The position numbers and the translations under genes were made by a program. A DNA stretch of 64,000 nucleotides from Crossaster papposus (Eukaryota > Echinodermata > Asteroidea > Velatida > Solasteridae), in assembly GCA_037893245.1 (NCBI GenBank), contig JBAIAA010000603.1, forward strand, positions 62,001-126,000, given 5' to 3'. The notes beneath the pieces were generated by a model, which worked only from the letters and a program-made list of their open reading frames with translations, was not told the DNA's origin and searched no databases. Shown here one piece after another: positions 52,229-61,589 of this stretch. Position 1 is the stretch's first letter, and each line of letters starts with the position of its first letter.

Positions 52229-52425
52229 TCCCATCTTCAATGCCACATTTGCCAAGAAACCCACCCAACAAGGCTACACACTTGCAACAAGCACCTTCTT
52301 GGAAACCTTGACGCCCAACCTCAACCTCGGGGGTGGCACCCCGGGGCAGGACCAAGCTGGGCCTTGTGGCGGGTTACTAGCTGGCACTGGTCCAGGCAGG
52401 TTGGATCTGGATAGAACCGGTATGG
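52229..52425 (+). CDS. Doubtful exon e of the CCDC87-like gene
   Basis: A good acceptor (TGCCTTTTATATCCAG) leads in correct phase from exon d (AG+T) into an open frame: PIFNATFAKKPTQQGYTLAT, then STFLETLTPNLNLGGGTPGQ and a Gly/Pro-rich run. Possible donors are at 52420 and 52426, both leaving phase 1, which does not fit the next clear exon. The frame closes downstream at the edge of a MITE. I see no counterpart in the vertebrate protein. It may be a lineage-specific exon or a chance open frame in a GC-rich stretch. Confidence 0.3.
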
Positions 52426-52487
52426 GTAAACCGGTCTCTCAAGGTTTGATGGCCGATCGGAATACCAGGTCCTATGCTACATGATTA

Positions 52488-53453
52488 CCGTAATTTCCTG
52501 CGGTAAAGCCGCACGGCGGTTAAGGCGCAGGTCCCTAAAATCACCCAAACAAATTTCAAACGTCAACAGATAAAGCGCACTGCCGAATAAGGCGCATGCT
52601 TGAACGCACCCAGAAGAACACCAGGCGCCACCCGGTGTAGGTACATCGCCACAAAGGGGTCATTTTGTTGCCTTAGAAGGATCCCACTATTCCAAGCAAG
52701 AATTTGCTGAGTACTTGAGTTTATCTGGCACGCAAACAATGTATGAAAACTTCAAACCAGTAGTCACAATATCGCACGAGGTTTGCCGATACATATCATG
52801 TATCACTGCAGTATAAACTGCATGCACATGTACATCACATGCAGCGATCGCGTGCATGGTATCCCTAATTGCGACACCCCCTAGTCTTTTTTCCAGTCGT
52901 TGTGAATGCTCCGCGCTGTGTAGTTCGGATGGTGAATTGCATGAAGCCGGAACGTAGACGAAAAACGTTTAGAAAAAGGCCACATAGTACGGGCCAGCTT
53001 TTTATCGCTGTTGTACGCGTCATGCAGCGCACGCTGTAGTCTTGTTTGCAAGACGATCTTAATCGCGGTATATGCAGCGCGCGTAGGCCGCCGATGCGGT
53101 AATTCGCGCGTGGTCTACGGCGTACGTTAGAGGGCGCCCCGCATCGCGAAAAACGTCTTGCAAACAAGACTACGCACGCTGCCGAGTGCTAAATCACATA
53201 CATGTACGGTCGTAGGGGGATCAACACATCGCGGCATTGTTAATGGAAACACGGTCACAATGTCCGGAGAGTTGGGCTAATTGGTTGACCGCATTATTGA
53301 GTAAGATTGCGGCGTTCAAAGAATTCTTCACACAAAGACCATCACTTTGAACTCAAGCGACATCATATACGGCGCACTGAAAGATAAGGCGCGGCGATGT
53401 TTTTGTGGTCTAGAAAGTCAGATAAGCCGCGTCTTTACCGCAGGAAATTACGG
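52488..53453. mobile_element. 966-bp Tc1/mariner-like (pogo/Tigger type) MITE
   Basis: TIRs CCGTAATTTCCTGCGGTAAA at the left and the inverse at the right (one mismatch near the inner end), flanked by TA on both sides (52486-52487 and 53454-53455). Subterminal ATAAGGCGC or TAAGGCGC repeats lie near both ends. TA target and this TIR layout are typical of non-autonomous pogo-like elements. It contains a smaller nested element at 53037-53172. Confidence 0.8.
53037..53172. mobile_element. 136-bp nested MITE with 9-bp target duplication
   Basis: Ends TAGTCTTGTTTGCAAGACG and its exact inverse, flanked by CGCACGCTG at 53028-53036 and 53173-53181. A 9-bp duplication is typical of Mutator-like elements. 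It is inserted in the interior of the pogo-like MITE, so it is the younger of the two. Confidence 0.88.
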
Positions 53454-53455
53454 TA

Positions 53456-54122
53456 CACCAAATATTTATCCACACAAGTAAAATATACCTTTTCTTTCCT
53501 TGTTCTTATAAGAAATGTAACTATTGATCTTTAAAGATAACAACAAATAATTGTAAATGCATATTTCGTCTCTGAGATATGGTACATATGGTTAAAGATT
53601 GCATGTGCCAAACCTGCTTATAAGAGCTTGATTTAAAAAAAAAAAAAAATACACTTCAACTAAGGAGTTTTATACTTCAATTTCTTTTTCAAGTGTTTCT
53701 TTAATATCATCAAAGTTTAAGTATATTATGACTATTTTTTTCCTTTCCATGTTCTTTAGAAATATTTCCTAGAATTAAAATAATGATGTGCATTAATTGA
53801 TCAACTTCAGATACGCACTCAAACTCTGTCAAAAGTGTTTCCTTCTTTCTTTTACGACCCTGTACTATTCATGGCTTATCTGACAACAGCAGAGTACTCC
53901 CTGGTGGACAATCAATCAGATTTCCCCAGCAGTGCTAAGCTTCCTGGCCCAAGTCCAACATAATCCATTAAAATGTATTCACATCGGGCCTGCAGGACTA
54001 AGTCCCCCCAAAAAATCTGCCAAAATAGGGGAAGGATTTTGATGGATTTGGCAAGGTTAGGGTTAACAAATGGATCCGCAAGCTTTTTCATGACCTCGTT
54101 AACATTCTGGTGAATATTACAG
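53456..54122 (+). other. Intron sequence, candidate exon at 53811 not accepted
   Basis: AT-rich, with an A run at about 53637-53649. After the AG at 53809-53810 a 50-codon open frame runs to a stop at 53961 and includes YDPVLFMAYLTTAEYS. A weak resemblance to the segment expected before ETDF was noted, but no suitable donor in phase was found. Confidence 0.3.
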
Positions 54123-54234
54123 GAAACTGATTTTCTGGGAGCAGTTTTTCACATGTCGGAGAGTGACCACGACAAAGGTGATGCAAATAAATCAGATAAA
54201 GATGTCCTAGCTCTTCCAAAATGGCCAAACAAAG
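54123..54234 (+). CDS. CCDC87-like gene, exon f (ETDF segment)
   Basis: A 112-bp exon between ATATTACAG and a consensus donor AAAG/GTGAGA. The only open frame begins exactly at the acceptor in phase 0 and reads ETDFLGAVFHMSESDHDKGD, then ANKSDKDVLALPKWPNK, leaving one base. The opening E-T-D-F-L, followed by a hydrophobic pair, F, H/Q, M and an acidic run, matches the ETDF motif of CCDC87 that lies between the EWSN and MAIKYSS-type motifs. Exit phase 1 does not fit the phase-0 entry of the next exon, so at least one small exon (the vertebrate protein has further acidic and tryptophan-containing sequence here) is missing from the model. Confidence 0.68.
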
Positions 54235-54255
54235 GTGAGAATGGGTGCATGTCAC

Positions 54256-54471
54256 AGACCCCGTTCCCACTTGATCCTCCAATTGGGGGATCCGATCCGG
54301 CAATTTGGTGATGAGTGGGAACGCTAACCGCAAAAAGGGCGATCAAGATCCAAAAGGGGGATCTTGATCCTACTTTCGAGCAGGATATAGAGATCCCCGA
54401 ATTGCAGGAATTGGTGGATCAGGATCAAGTGGGAACGGAAAGGTGGATCATGATCCACCAATTTGACCTGG
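54256..54471. repeat. GATC-rich inverted-repeat element
   Basis: GTTCCCACTTGATCC near the left and GGATCAAGTGGGAAC near 54417-54436 are inverted ends. The roughly 215 bp between 54256 and 54471 contain about a dozen GATC sites and end in an 18-bp perfect palindrome, GGTGGATCATGATCCACC. It looks like a small foldback element; opposite-strand open frames here are by-products. Confidence 0.7.
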
Positions 54472-55082
54472 TAACTTCCGACCAGCTGGGCATTTAGAGC
54501 GAAAAAATATAAACCGCGCCAAATGTTGTTTATACCATGAACTCCATACAGCATACGTACATGGCGCTAGTTCCTTTTGTGACTGGCACACATGCCGTGT
54601 ACTTCGTGTTACAAAAGGAACAGTGTTGCGCCATGCATTGTGAGGGAACCTGAACTTTGTGTTCTATATGTATACGTTATAGCTTGCATTGCACATGCGC
54701 AAACATGGATTTCGATCGCGTCCTTTTTCAATGTTGTAGCTTCGGTTCCGTCCTCGTGTAGTTTTCCTCTGCTGACAATTTCATTTAAATATCTGCATTT
54801 TTCTTTCACTTAAGTTCAAAATATTTCTATTAGATTGCTCATTTTTACATCCTGTAATTGGCATCAACTGCAACTGCCTTCGGAAGTATAGTTGCATTTG
54901 TCCGGTAGTTTTGTTTGTTAAGCCTGCTCGCAAAGCTAGAGCGCAGTCAAAGATGGCGACTAACGTTAGTAGCAAATCGGGCAAATGTTCGCATGCATGT
55001 TGCACACGTTACCAGTTTGCATTGGAGGATGTGTATACACGCAAAGTTTTCCGGAATTAAAAACGGATGACAGTTAAACACG
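54472..55082. other. Intron sequence, nothing assigned
   Basis: Short opposing open frames only. A short inverted echo of GGAACTAGCGCC/GGCGCTAGTTCC type sequence was looked for and is not convincing. Confidence 0.4.
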
Positions 55083-55250
55083 TCACAAGCAAGGCCAGAA
55101 ATATCTGTCAGCAACTGGCTCGCAGTGCAACATCAGGGTATGCTACCCACAGATGCCAGCCTGAACACGTCTCGGATCAAGGTTTGTAAAAAGCAATCCT
55201 GCTTCTGGGCCCGGTCAATGTCAAAATAATGCAGGAGCAAACTTGTCGAA
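55083..55250 (+). repeat. Dispersed repeat, copy 2
   Basis: Second copy of the repeat at 47770-47935, same strand, with blocks GCAAGGCCAGAAATATC, CTACCCACAGATGCC and GTCAATGTCAAAATAAT. Divergence is moderate, with small indels. Confidence 0.85.
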
Positions 55251-55779
55251 GAATCCTGGATTAGGTGCGTCAAACTGGGCATGACTGACACGAGCCTGGT
55301 GTTGCCTCGGAAAATGACTCTTGCCGAATTTAGTGCTATAGGCGTTGAAACCTTTTATTTTTTGTGATGAGTGTTTATAAATCTGTCCTTATGTTCTTAT
55401 GTTCTTATATATTTGAGACCGACATTGCAAAAATAGTGTCTAGAAGCAGAGGAAAATACAGTTTTCTTTTTAATAATAAATAATAAATGTTCCTACCTAA
55501 AAAGTTCAACAGCATTAAAAATCATTGTGTCAGTCAGGTTGGCGCAGTGGTTCTTCTCTTTCCTTTTTGTATATGGCATGGTTAGATTCCTGCCCTGGTC
55601 CACATGTGGATTGGGTTTTCAGTTCCTGGTTTATTGTTTGTCTAAGATTTCCTCCCACCTCTGAAACTGAACGCTTCTTCATTGAATCTTCTCTAAAAGT
55701 TTTCTATAGACTTGTGCGCTATATAGTGCCTTAGGAATTTTGTGAGAGATCCTTGGTTTCATCAAAGATTTAAACAATT

Positions 55780-55890
55780 AAATTGACTGGGTTTGGCTCT
55801 TTAACCTACGGATTACCGTTCTAGTGCTCTGCCAAATGAGCTAACAGCCCTGTGTTGCCGTTTCCTTAAATTTGTCAATATTCGATTTTT
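55780..55890 (-). mobile_element. tRNA-derived SINE fragment, minus strand
   Basis: The reverse complement reads ATATTGACAAATTTAAGGAA, ACACAGGGCTGTTAGCTC, then TTGGCAGAGCAC and GGTAATCCG. It is the same family as 48766 and 49866. It ends about 30 bp before the acceptor of the next exon, so it sits in the branch-point region. Confidence 0.7.
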
Positions 55891-55917
55891 CCTTTGTGTT
55901 TTTGTTGTTGGAAGCAG

Positions 55918-56067
55918 AAATCTCTCCAGACCTCTGCCATTCCCGAGCCCCTGAGTTCCCAAGACAGACTAGAAGCAATCTGGAACTCATTACAGATGCC
56001 CGACAATCTCAAACTGGACATGGCCATAAAATACAGCTCAGATAACCACATGGACAAGCTAGAAAGT
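55918..56067 (+). CDS. CCDC87-like gene, exon g (MAIKYSS segment)
   Basis: A 150-bp exon, acceptor TTGGAAGCAG and donor GTAAGT (full consensus), phase 0 at both ends, 50 codons. It reads KSLQTSAIPEPLSSQDRLEA, then IWNSLQMPDNLKLDMAIKYS and SDNHMDKLES. The pattern LExhWxxLxMPDxxxxDMhIKYSS corresponds to the C-terminal third of vertebrate CCDC87 as I remember it. In that family several hundred more bases of coding sequence follow, but I find no continuation up to 64000, so the next intron (more than 7.9 kb) holds the retrotransposon and the LINE. Confidence 0.8.
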
Positions 56068-56569
56068 GTAAGTACTAGTCCACAAGTGAAAGCAGCTGGC
56101 TAAAGAAGCAATTACGTAAGATCTGAAGAAACTGGTACCGGTAATTAGCACAGAAACAGGATCACATCAACGCAAACATGGCCACCACTCACTACAGTTG
56201 CTTTTTTGTGTTGTTTCGTTAGGAAAGTGGACACAAATCCAATTGTGACTTTTATGATTACAGTCCACAGCAAAACAGTTGACCATCACGAGGTAGCATT
56301 TATTGACCAATTTACCAAATGATTTACTTCACTTCAAATGCCCATGCAGTACTGGGTGCATCAGTTGCCAAGTGTGTGACTTGATCTATCACTAGAGTTA
56401 CGAAACGCTTCTCACATTGCATAATTAGACTTCAATGTTAGCCAGTACATATGATTGTAAATTCATTGCCGGTTCAAATCAACATTACAGATTCTATAGT
56501 AACCCCAAATTAGCCATATATGGAGCCAATCTGTAAAAAAAAATTAAAAGAAGCTAATTTTAACTGATT
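56068..56569 (+). other. Intron sequence, nothing assigned
   Basis: Starts with the GTAAGT donor of exon g. AT-rich, no further exon, repeat or site recognised. Confidence 0.5.
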
Positions 56570-56845
56570 TTGGTGGGTATGGGTATGGACAACTACCAAA
56601 AAAAGGAAGGAAGGTTGGGGAATGTTTTTTTATTAGAGGTCAAAGGTTATTGACCCCTGCCAGCTAAATCACTACAAATTATATTTCAGCAACAAAATAT
56701 GGTATATAGATGATCTTGGTGTCAAAATGCACAGAATTACAAAAGAAGATGACATAAAATAATTATTGACCCTTAAGACCAAATCCTGACCTCCGAAAAT
56801 GAGGTCAAAGGTCAAAAAAACTATTTTATTACTAAAATGTCATAT
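56570..56845 (+). repeat. Dispersed repeat with AGGTCA direct repeats, copy 1
   Basis: Nearly collinear with 62028-62315 (GGGTATGGACAACTA, TTATTAGAGGTCAAAGG, TTATTGACCCCTGCC, ATGATCTTGGTGTCAAAATG, GACCTCCGAAAATGAGGTCA). It contains AGGTCAAAGGTTA at 56637 and a perfect AGGTCAAAGGTCA at 56802-56814, the DR1 arrangement bound by RXR/HNF4-type nuclear receptors. Confidence 0.88.
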
Positions 56846-56984
56846 TTGTAACAGGAAAATTACCATATTATATAAAAAGAGGCCCAAACAAATCGAAGAG
56901 GATAATTTTTCAACTTACGTGGCGGGTATGGGAGTTATTATTTATTCCAAGAGCAGAGGGGGAGGGGAAATTTCTTTATTTCTT

Positions 56985-57180
56985 TGTTTGGGTCAAATGT
57001 CATTGACCCTGAAATAAAACACTATGAATTGTATCTCGGGAACTACATATGGTACATGTATGATCTTGGTGTCAAAATGCTCATAATTACACTGGAAGTA
57101 GAAAAAATGTAAATTCTTGTGATGAAGGATAACAAATTGACCGCCACATATGACCTCAAAGGTCATTATTCGGAGCCCCA
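56985..57180 (+). repeat. Diverged copy of the same repeat
   Basis: Shares GGTCAAATGTCATTGACCCTG, ATATGGTACATGTATGATC and CTTGGTGTCAAAATGCTCA-type blocks with the copies at 56570 and 62028, but is older. The left LTR of the retrotransposon starts about 40 bp downstream. Confidence 0.75.
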
Positions 57181-57214
57181 TATTGAATATACAAACAACC
57201 ACCCCAGAGATATA

Positions 57215-57219
57215 CATAT
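57215..57219. repeat. Target-site duplication, left
   Basis: CATAT directly before the LTR; repeated at 61869-61873. Confidence 0.85.
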
Positions 57220-57498
57220 TTGGGGATTGCAAGTATTCATACAAAAAGTCCCCAATCTTGTAGAAAAACTACGATGTTTTATTCGACTAAACTCCTACAA
57301 TGAATCACCGGACAAAACGCGAAGAACTCGAGAGAAACAAGATGGCGAACGGCATGGCTTTTGGAACCAGCTAAAAAGTCTACGGTGGAACAACAGAAAA
57401 CCGTCTACCAGCGATCCATGAAAATCGGACGCTGATTGGTAATACAAAATCACGTGACATTGTTTACATGTCAAATGCCACCTGGGGTGGTCACCACA
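57220..57498 (-). repeat. 3' LTR (element orientation)
   Basis: 279 bp. Differs from the other LTR at two positions only (AAAATCGG here versus AAAGTCGG, and AAAATCACG versus AAAACCACG). On the minus strand an AATAAA signal lies at 57278-57283. Neither LTR has an obvious TATA box. Confidence 0.95.
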
Positions 57499-57500
57499 TT

Positions 57501-57512
57501 AGCCCTCCCCAG
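57501..57512 (-). promoter_or_regulatory. Polypurine tract
   Basis: Minus strand GGGGAGGG, followed by CTAA and then the 3' LTR. It is the expected plus-strand primer for the element. Confidence 0.65.
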
Positions 57513-57652
57513 AGAGCTTCTGCATAAGGAAGTGAACGAAACAATGAAATATATACAATGTACAATGTTCAATCACAGTCAAATTGAGTAAGGTGTAACG
57601 GCCAGTGAACGTGACGTCCTGAACGAGTTATCCGCTCACTTCGGTGTCCTGG

Positions 57653-58108
57653 TCAGCTGGTGCAGTTAATGCAGGTGTATCCGGCACAGTGCGTCGAGGT
57701 TGCGACACGGGCGGTTGCGACACGGGCAGTTGCGACACGGGCGGTTGCGACACGGGCGGTTGCGGGATCCGTTTCAAGATAGGCGACTTTCAATCTATCT
57801 ACACTCGCAGTGTCGCTCTTGCCTTTGATGTCCAACGTGTAGTATTTGTCCGCTCACGTCAATATACGATAGGGGCCCTTGTACGGAGGCTCGAGTGGCC
57901 GCATCACATGATCACACCGGACGAAAACGTGCGTACAAGACAACAAGTCCTTGTGAAACTGTGTGGTGCGGGTGTGTGGTCGTGTTGGTGGTGGTGCTAC
58001 TTGACGCATCACGCGTTTGAGGCGATGTACATAGTTTCCAGGGTCTAAACCGGCATCATTGACGGGTGCAACAAACTGCCCTGGTAGGCGCAGGGTAGTT
58101 CCAAACAC
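57653..58108 (-). pseudogene. pol part 3: integrase C-terminal region with stop
   Basis: Third frame segment. It reads FGTTLRLPGQFVAP, then a His/Thr-rich linker, VRCDHVMRPLEPPYKGPYRI and, after a TGA at 57854-57856, DIKGKSDTASVDRLKVAYLE. The frame is the same on both sides of the TGA, so this is one nonsense change, compatible with decay of a CGA codon. The C-terminal tail is made of repeated ATARV units from a 15-bp minisatellite. Confidence 0.85.
57700..57759. repeat. 15-bp minisatellite in the pol tail, four copies
   Basis: TTGCGACACGGGCGG four times (one copy with CAG instead of CGG at the end). On the minus strand it encodes ATARV repeats at the end of the integrase. Confidence 0.93.
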
Positions 58109-59015
58109 GAGCTCCGCTGTCGAACACCCAATGTCCCGCTTGACGACGGTCCGTATGCCCAGTAGAACAAGAGGAAGCGTTTCCGTCCTGCGCTTTGAGG
58201 GAAGCTTTCAACTGTCTGTGGAAACGCTCAACCAGACCATTGGCGATGGGATGGTAAGCCGTTGTGCGAATGCGCTTAGTGCCGAGTAATGTCATCAAGG
58301 CGTTGAACAGTGCCGATTCGAATTGCCTGCCGCGGTCAGTCGTGATTGTCGATGGTGTACCAAACCTTGCAACCCAACTGCAGACAAACGCCCTGGCGAC
58401 GGTTTCTGCAGTCATATCCGGGATTGGAATGGCCTCTGGCCACCGTGTAAAACGGTCGATACACGTCAGCAAGTAGGACTTGCCGTTGGACAATGGAAGT
58501 GGGCCAACAATGTCAATATGGACGTGGTCGAACCGGGCGTCTGGGGTGATGAAGGTGCCCAGAGGCGTAATGGTATGTCTGTGCACCTTAGATTTCTGGC
58601 ACTTGATGCAGGTTTTAGCCCATGAACGAACATCGTGATTCATGTTGGGCCAAACAAAACGTGCACTGACCAGCTTGAGTGTGGCTCTGATTCCAGGATG
58701 CGACAGGGAATGCAGAGAGTCGAAAACTGCTCGTCGCATGACCCTGGGGACGAAAGGTCGAGGCGTTCCAGTGGCCATGTCACATGTTAGGGTGCCCTCA
58801 CTAGCGACTAGCGGAATGTCTTGCAACTGAAGAACCGAATGCTGTTTGTGACGGAGATAGTCCTCATCCTTGTGCTGCTGCTCGGCCATGACCTGGAAAT
58901 CGATTGGAGATGATGACGTGGTAGAGAATGTGTTCAGGCTAATGCGTGACAACGCGTCAGCGACCTCGTTGTGTTTACCCTGAACATGTCGGATGTCGGT
59001 TGTGTACTGTGACAC
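58056..59015 (-). pseudogene. pol part 2: integrase zinc finger and catalytic core
   Basis: Continues pol in the frame after the RNase H break. [15 protein letters not shown] ends RNase H. Integrase follows: H...H (HSLSHPGIR) and CIKCQKSK form the HHCC finger. The catalytic triad is present as HIDIVG, TTDRGRQFES and NGLVERFHR. A second short deletion near 58170-58180 moves the reading frame again, and codons after it to 58056 are spurious. Confidence 0.9.
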
Positions 59016-60766
59016 GTAGTCAAGCTGTCTGAACTCGCAGCAAGTGCATGGGTCAGCAGTTTATGATCAGTCAAGACAGAAAAAGCGCGACCCTCGACGA
59101 CATGACGGAAATGGCGAATGGCGAGATAGATTGCTAACAGTTCCCGGCCGAATGTGCTATATTTGGTCTCTGCAGGTTGCAGCTTTCGCGAGAAGAACGC
59201 GATAGGGTGCCAGTCACCATGCACCTTTTGCTGAAGGACTCCACCCACTGCGAAATCGGAGGCATCGACCATTAAGCACAACTCTGCATCGTGTCGCGGA
59301 TGGGACAAACGAGTTGCATTGACCAAAGCCAACTTGACGGCCTCGAAAGCAGCGAGCGCTGTGTCGTCCAATTCGATTGTTTTCTTGGGTTTTCCAGCAA
59401 GCATGTCGGTGAGAGGTTGTGTCAAAGCAGCACAGTGGGGTACAAAACGGCGATAGAAGTTGACCAACCCAAGAAACTCTCGCAACTTCTTTGTCGAACC
59501 TGGGACAGGAAACCGCTGGATCACTTCGACCTTCGTATCTGGTGGCCGAATTCCATCCTGGTCGATCACGTGGCCTAGGAAGTGTAGTGACGAAACGCCA
59601 AATTCGCATTTAGCGGGGTTTACCACGATACCGTACTGATCAAGGCGCTCGAAAAGCGTACGAAGATGTGACTCGTGCTCCTCGTCGCTATGGCTGGCGA
59701 TTAGTAAATCGTTGATGTAGTCATACACAAAATCCAATCCGCGCAACACCTGGTCGATGAAACGCTGGAACGTCTGGGCGGCGTTCCTCAACCCGAAGGG
59801 CATTCGCACGAATTCGAACATGCCAAACGGCGTGGTGATGGCCGTTTTCGGAATGTCACTCGGCTCCATGGGGATTTGATGGTATGCTCTAATCAAATCC
59901 ACCTTCGAGAATACAGTCCGGCCGTGCAGTGACGAAGTGATGTCGTGTACGTGTGGGATCGGATAGCGGTCAGGGACAGATGCATTGTTGAGAGCGCGGT
60001 AATCACCGCATGGTCTCCAATCACCTTGCGTTCCTTTCGGCACCATATGGAGAGGCGAAGACCAACTGCTATTAGAGGGACGGATAATGTTCATTTGTAG
60101 CATGTGGTCGAATTCAGCCTTGGCGATTTTCAATTTATCCGGTGCGAGGCGTCGTGGCCTGGCGGACACTGGTGGGCCTTTTGTTGGGATGTGATGGGTG
60201 ATATCATGTTTGGGATTTGCGTCCCTGAAGCATGGTCGGGTAATGGCAGGAAACTGACCCAAAATGGCCGTGTATCGAGTGTTCGGTGATGGGCCAACAA
60301 AAACCAGGCTGAGAACATTGGTGCTCGTTGCAATGCCTCGGACACTCAGACTAGTCGTGGAATCTATGAGTTTCCTGTCTTTCATGTCCACCAGCAACCC
60401 GAAATGGCGTAAGAAATCTGCTCCCAAAATTGCAACTGGTACATCGGCAATTGTGAAAATCCATCTGCATGCACGCCTAAGACCCAAATCAATTGTCACA
60501 GAACGCTCACCGTATGTGTGAATTTGTGTCTTGTTGACTGCTTCGAGCACAAAATCGCTTTGACGATATTGTCTATCGCGTGGTGTTGGAGGTACAATGC
60601 TGACCTCAGCACCGGTGTCCACCAGGAATCTGGCTGCTGTGAATTTGTCGTACACATAGAAAAGGCGACATTGATTTGGTGTGCCAGTGGGGGAAGTCGC
60701 CCCTATTCGCTGGCTTGGTGGTTTCCCTGAGCCGTAGTGGGATTGCGATCGTGTGTGTAATTGCAT
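58934..60766 (-). pseudogene. pol part 1: protease, reverse transcriptase, RNase H
   Basis: 610-codon frame in -1 relation to gag. The aspartic protease motif VDTGAEVS is at residues 49-56. RT follows with [22 protein letters not shown] and [12 protein letters not shown]. The active-site box reads YIND at 350-353, where the family has Y-x-D-D, so the first catalytic Asp is Asn (AAC, one transition from GAC). RNase H has [21 protein letters not shown] and [14 protein letters not shown]. The RNase H frame is lost near 59025-59033 by a small deletion that drops about seven or eight family residues and shifts the frame; the remaining codons to 58934 are out of frame. Not functional as read. Confidence 0.9.
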
Positions 60767-61569
60767 GGGTCCTTGCAGTTACGAGCTTTGTCCCCATACT
60801 TCCAATGGTACCAGCATGCACCTGTAGTATTCTCCCCTGATGCAGAAGCACTACGGTCACGTCGACCGCCATGCTGGCTATACTCGCGACCACGACTTCT
60901 TGATCGACTGCGCTGGTATTGATCTTGGCGAACCAACATTTCCATTTGAGTGGTCAGCTTTTCTACTTGGGCCTGGAGTAGTTGCATGTCTGATGTAGCG
61001 GGTGGCTTGACTGCAGCCACAAATGGAGCCGGTGCTGGAACTGCGGCACAGGCTTGAGCAACGGGCGGCGCAACTTCGACAATCTTGTCTGCAAGCTTGG
61101 CAAGTTGTTGAATGTCGGTGTCGCTTGTCGATGCCAAAATAAGCTGGACATTAGTGGGGAGTCGCTGCAGGAATAACTGCTTCAGGATTGAAGGCTCCAG
61201 GGTGCGATCTCCGAGAAGTTGTTCCAGCTCTTCGGTTATCAAAGGTTTCTGGAGGCGTTTTTGCTCCGACTCACTGGTACGTTTGATGAGCTCTTCCTTT
61301 AGCTTGGTGTATGGGTGGTGGGCCGGTGGATTGATCAACAAGTCTCTGACTTCTTGAGCGATAGACGGTTGCAAGGAGGAGATGACGTACGAGTATTGGG
61401 TAATTTCCGATTTAATTCCCCTAGTGAGAAACTGCGCCTCGACTTGTGCGAACCATATCACCGGGTCATTGGGCCAGTACGGTGGAAGTTTCAAAGCCAC
61501 TGCACTGACCAGCGGCGCTGCAGAGTCCGGGTTCAAAAGCTCCGACTTGGCGGCGGATGTGGAAGTCAT
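60703..61569 (-). CDS. gag polyprotein of the LTR element
   Basis: 288 residues. The start is the ATG directly after the primer-binding site. The N-terminal half has the capsid signature of this clade ([20 protein letters not shown], then [11 protein letters not shown] and [10 protein letters not shown]). A basic RSRSRSRG stretch leads to a CX2HX9CX3C zinc knuckle at about residues 252-269 ([18 protein letters not shown]), the unusual CHCC box of CsRn1-type elements in place of CCHC. Around residue 113 a conserved run of about a dozen residues seems to be missing, an in-frame deletion (inferred from memory of the family). The end overlaps the pol frame by 64 bp at a -1 shift. It is the only intact frame of the element. 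Confidence 0.9.
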   Translation of the reverse strand: MTSTSAAKSELLNPDSAAPLVSAVALKLPPYWPNDPVIWFAQVEAQFLTRGIKSEITQYSYVISSLQPSIAQEVRDLLINPPAHHPYTKLKEELIKRTSESEQKRLQKPLITEELEQLLGDRTLEPSILKQLFLQRLPTNVQLILASTSDTDIQQLAKLADKIVEVAPPVAQACAAVPAPAPFVAAVKPPATSDMQLLQAQVEKLTTQMEMLVRQDQYQRSRSRSRGREYSQHGGRRDRSASASGENTTGACWYHWKYGDKARNCKDPCNYTHDRNPTTAQGNHQASE

Positions 61570-61587
61570 ATCACGTCTGGGTCACCA
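61570..61587 (-). promoter_or_regulatory. Primer-binding site, tRNA-Trp type
   Basis: Minus strand TGGTGACCCAGACGTGAT, 2 bases inside the 5' LTR. It matches the complement of the animal tRNA-Trp 3' end with one mismatch (A for C after TGGTGACCC). The gag ATG follows immediately. Confidence 0.85.
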
Positions 61588-61589
61588 CT

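Noticed and set aside
53811-53963. Candidate exon with YDPVLFMAYLTTAEYS
   Set aside because: Good acceptor, but no donor in a usable phase and only weak resemblance to the expected CCDC87 segment; kept as a note only.
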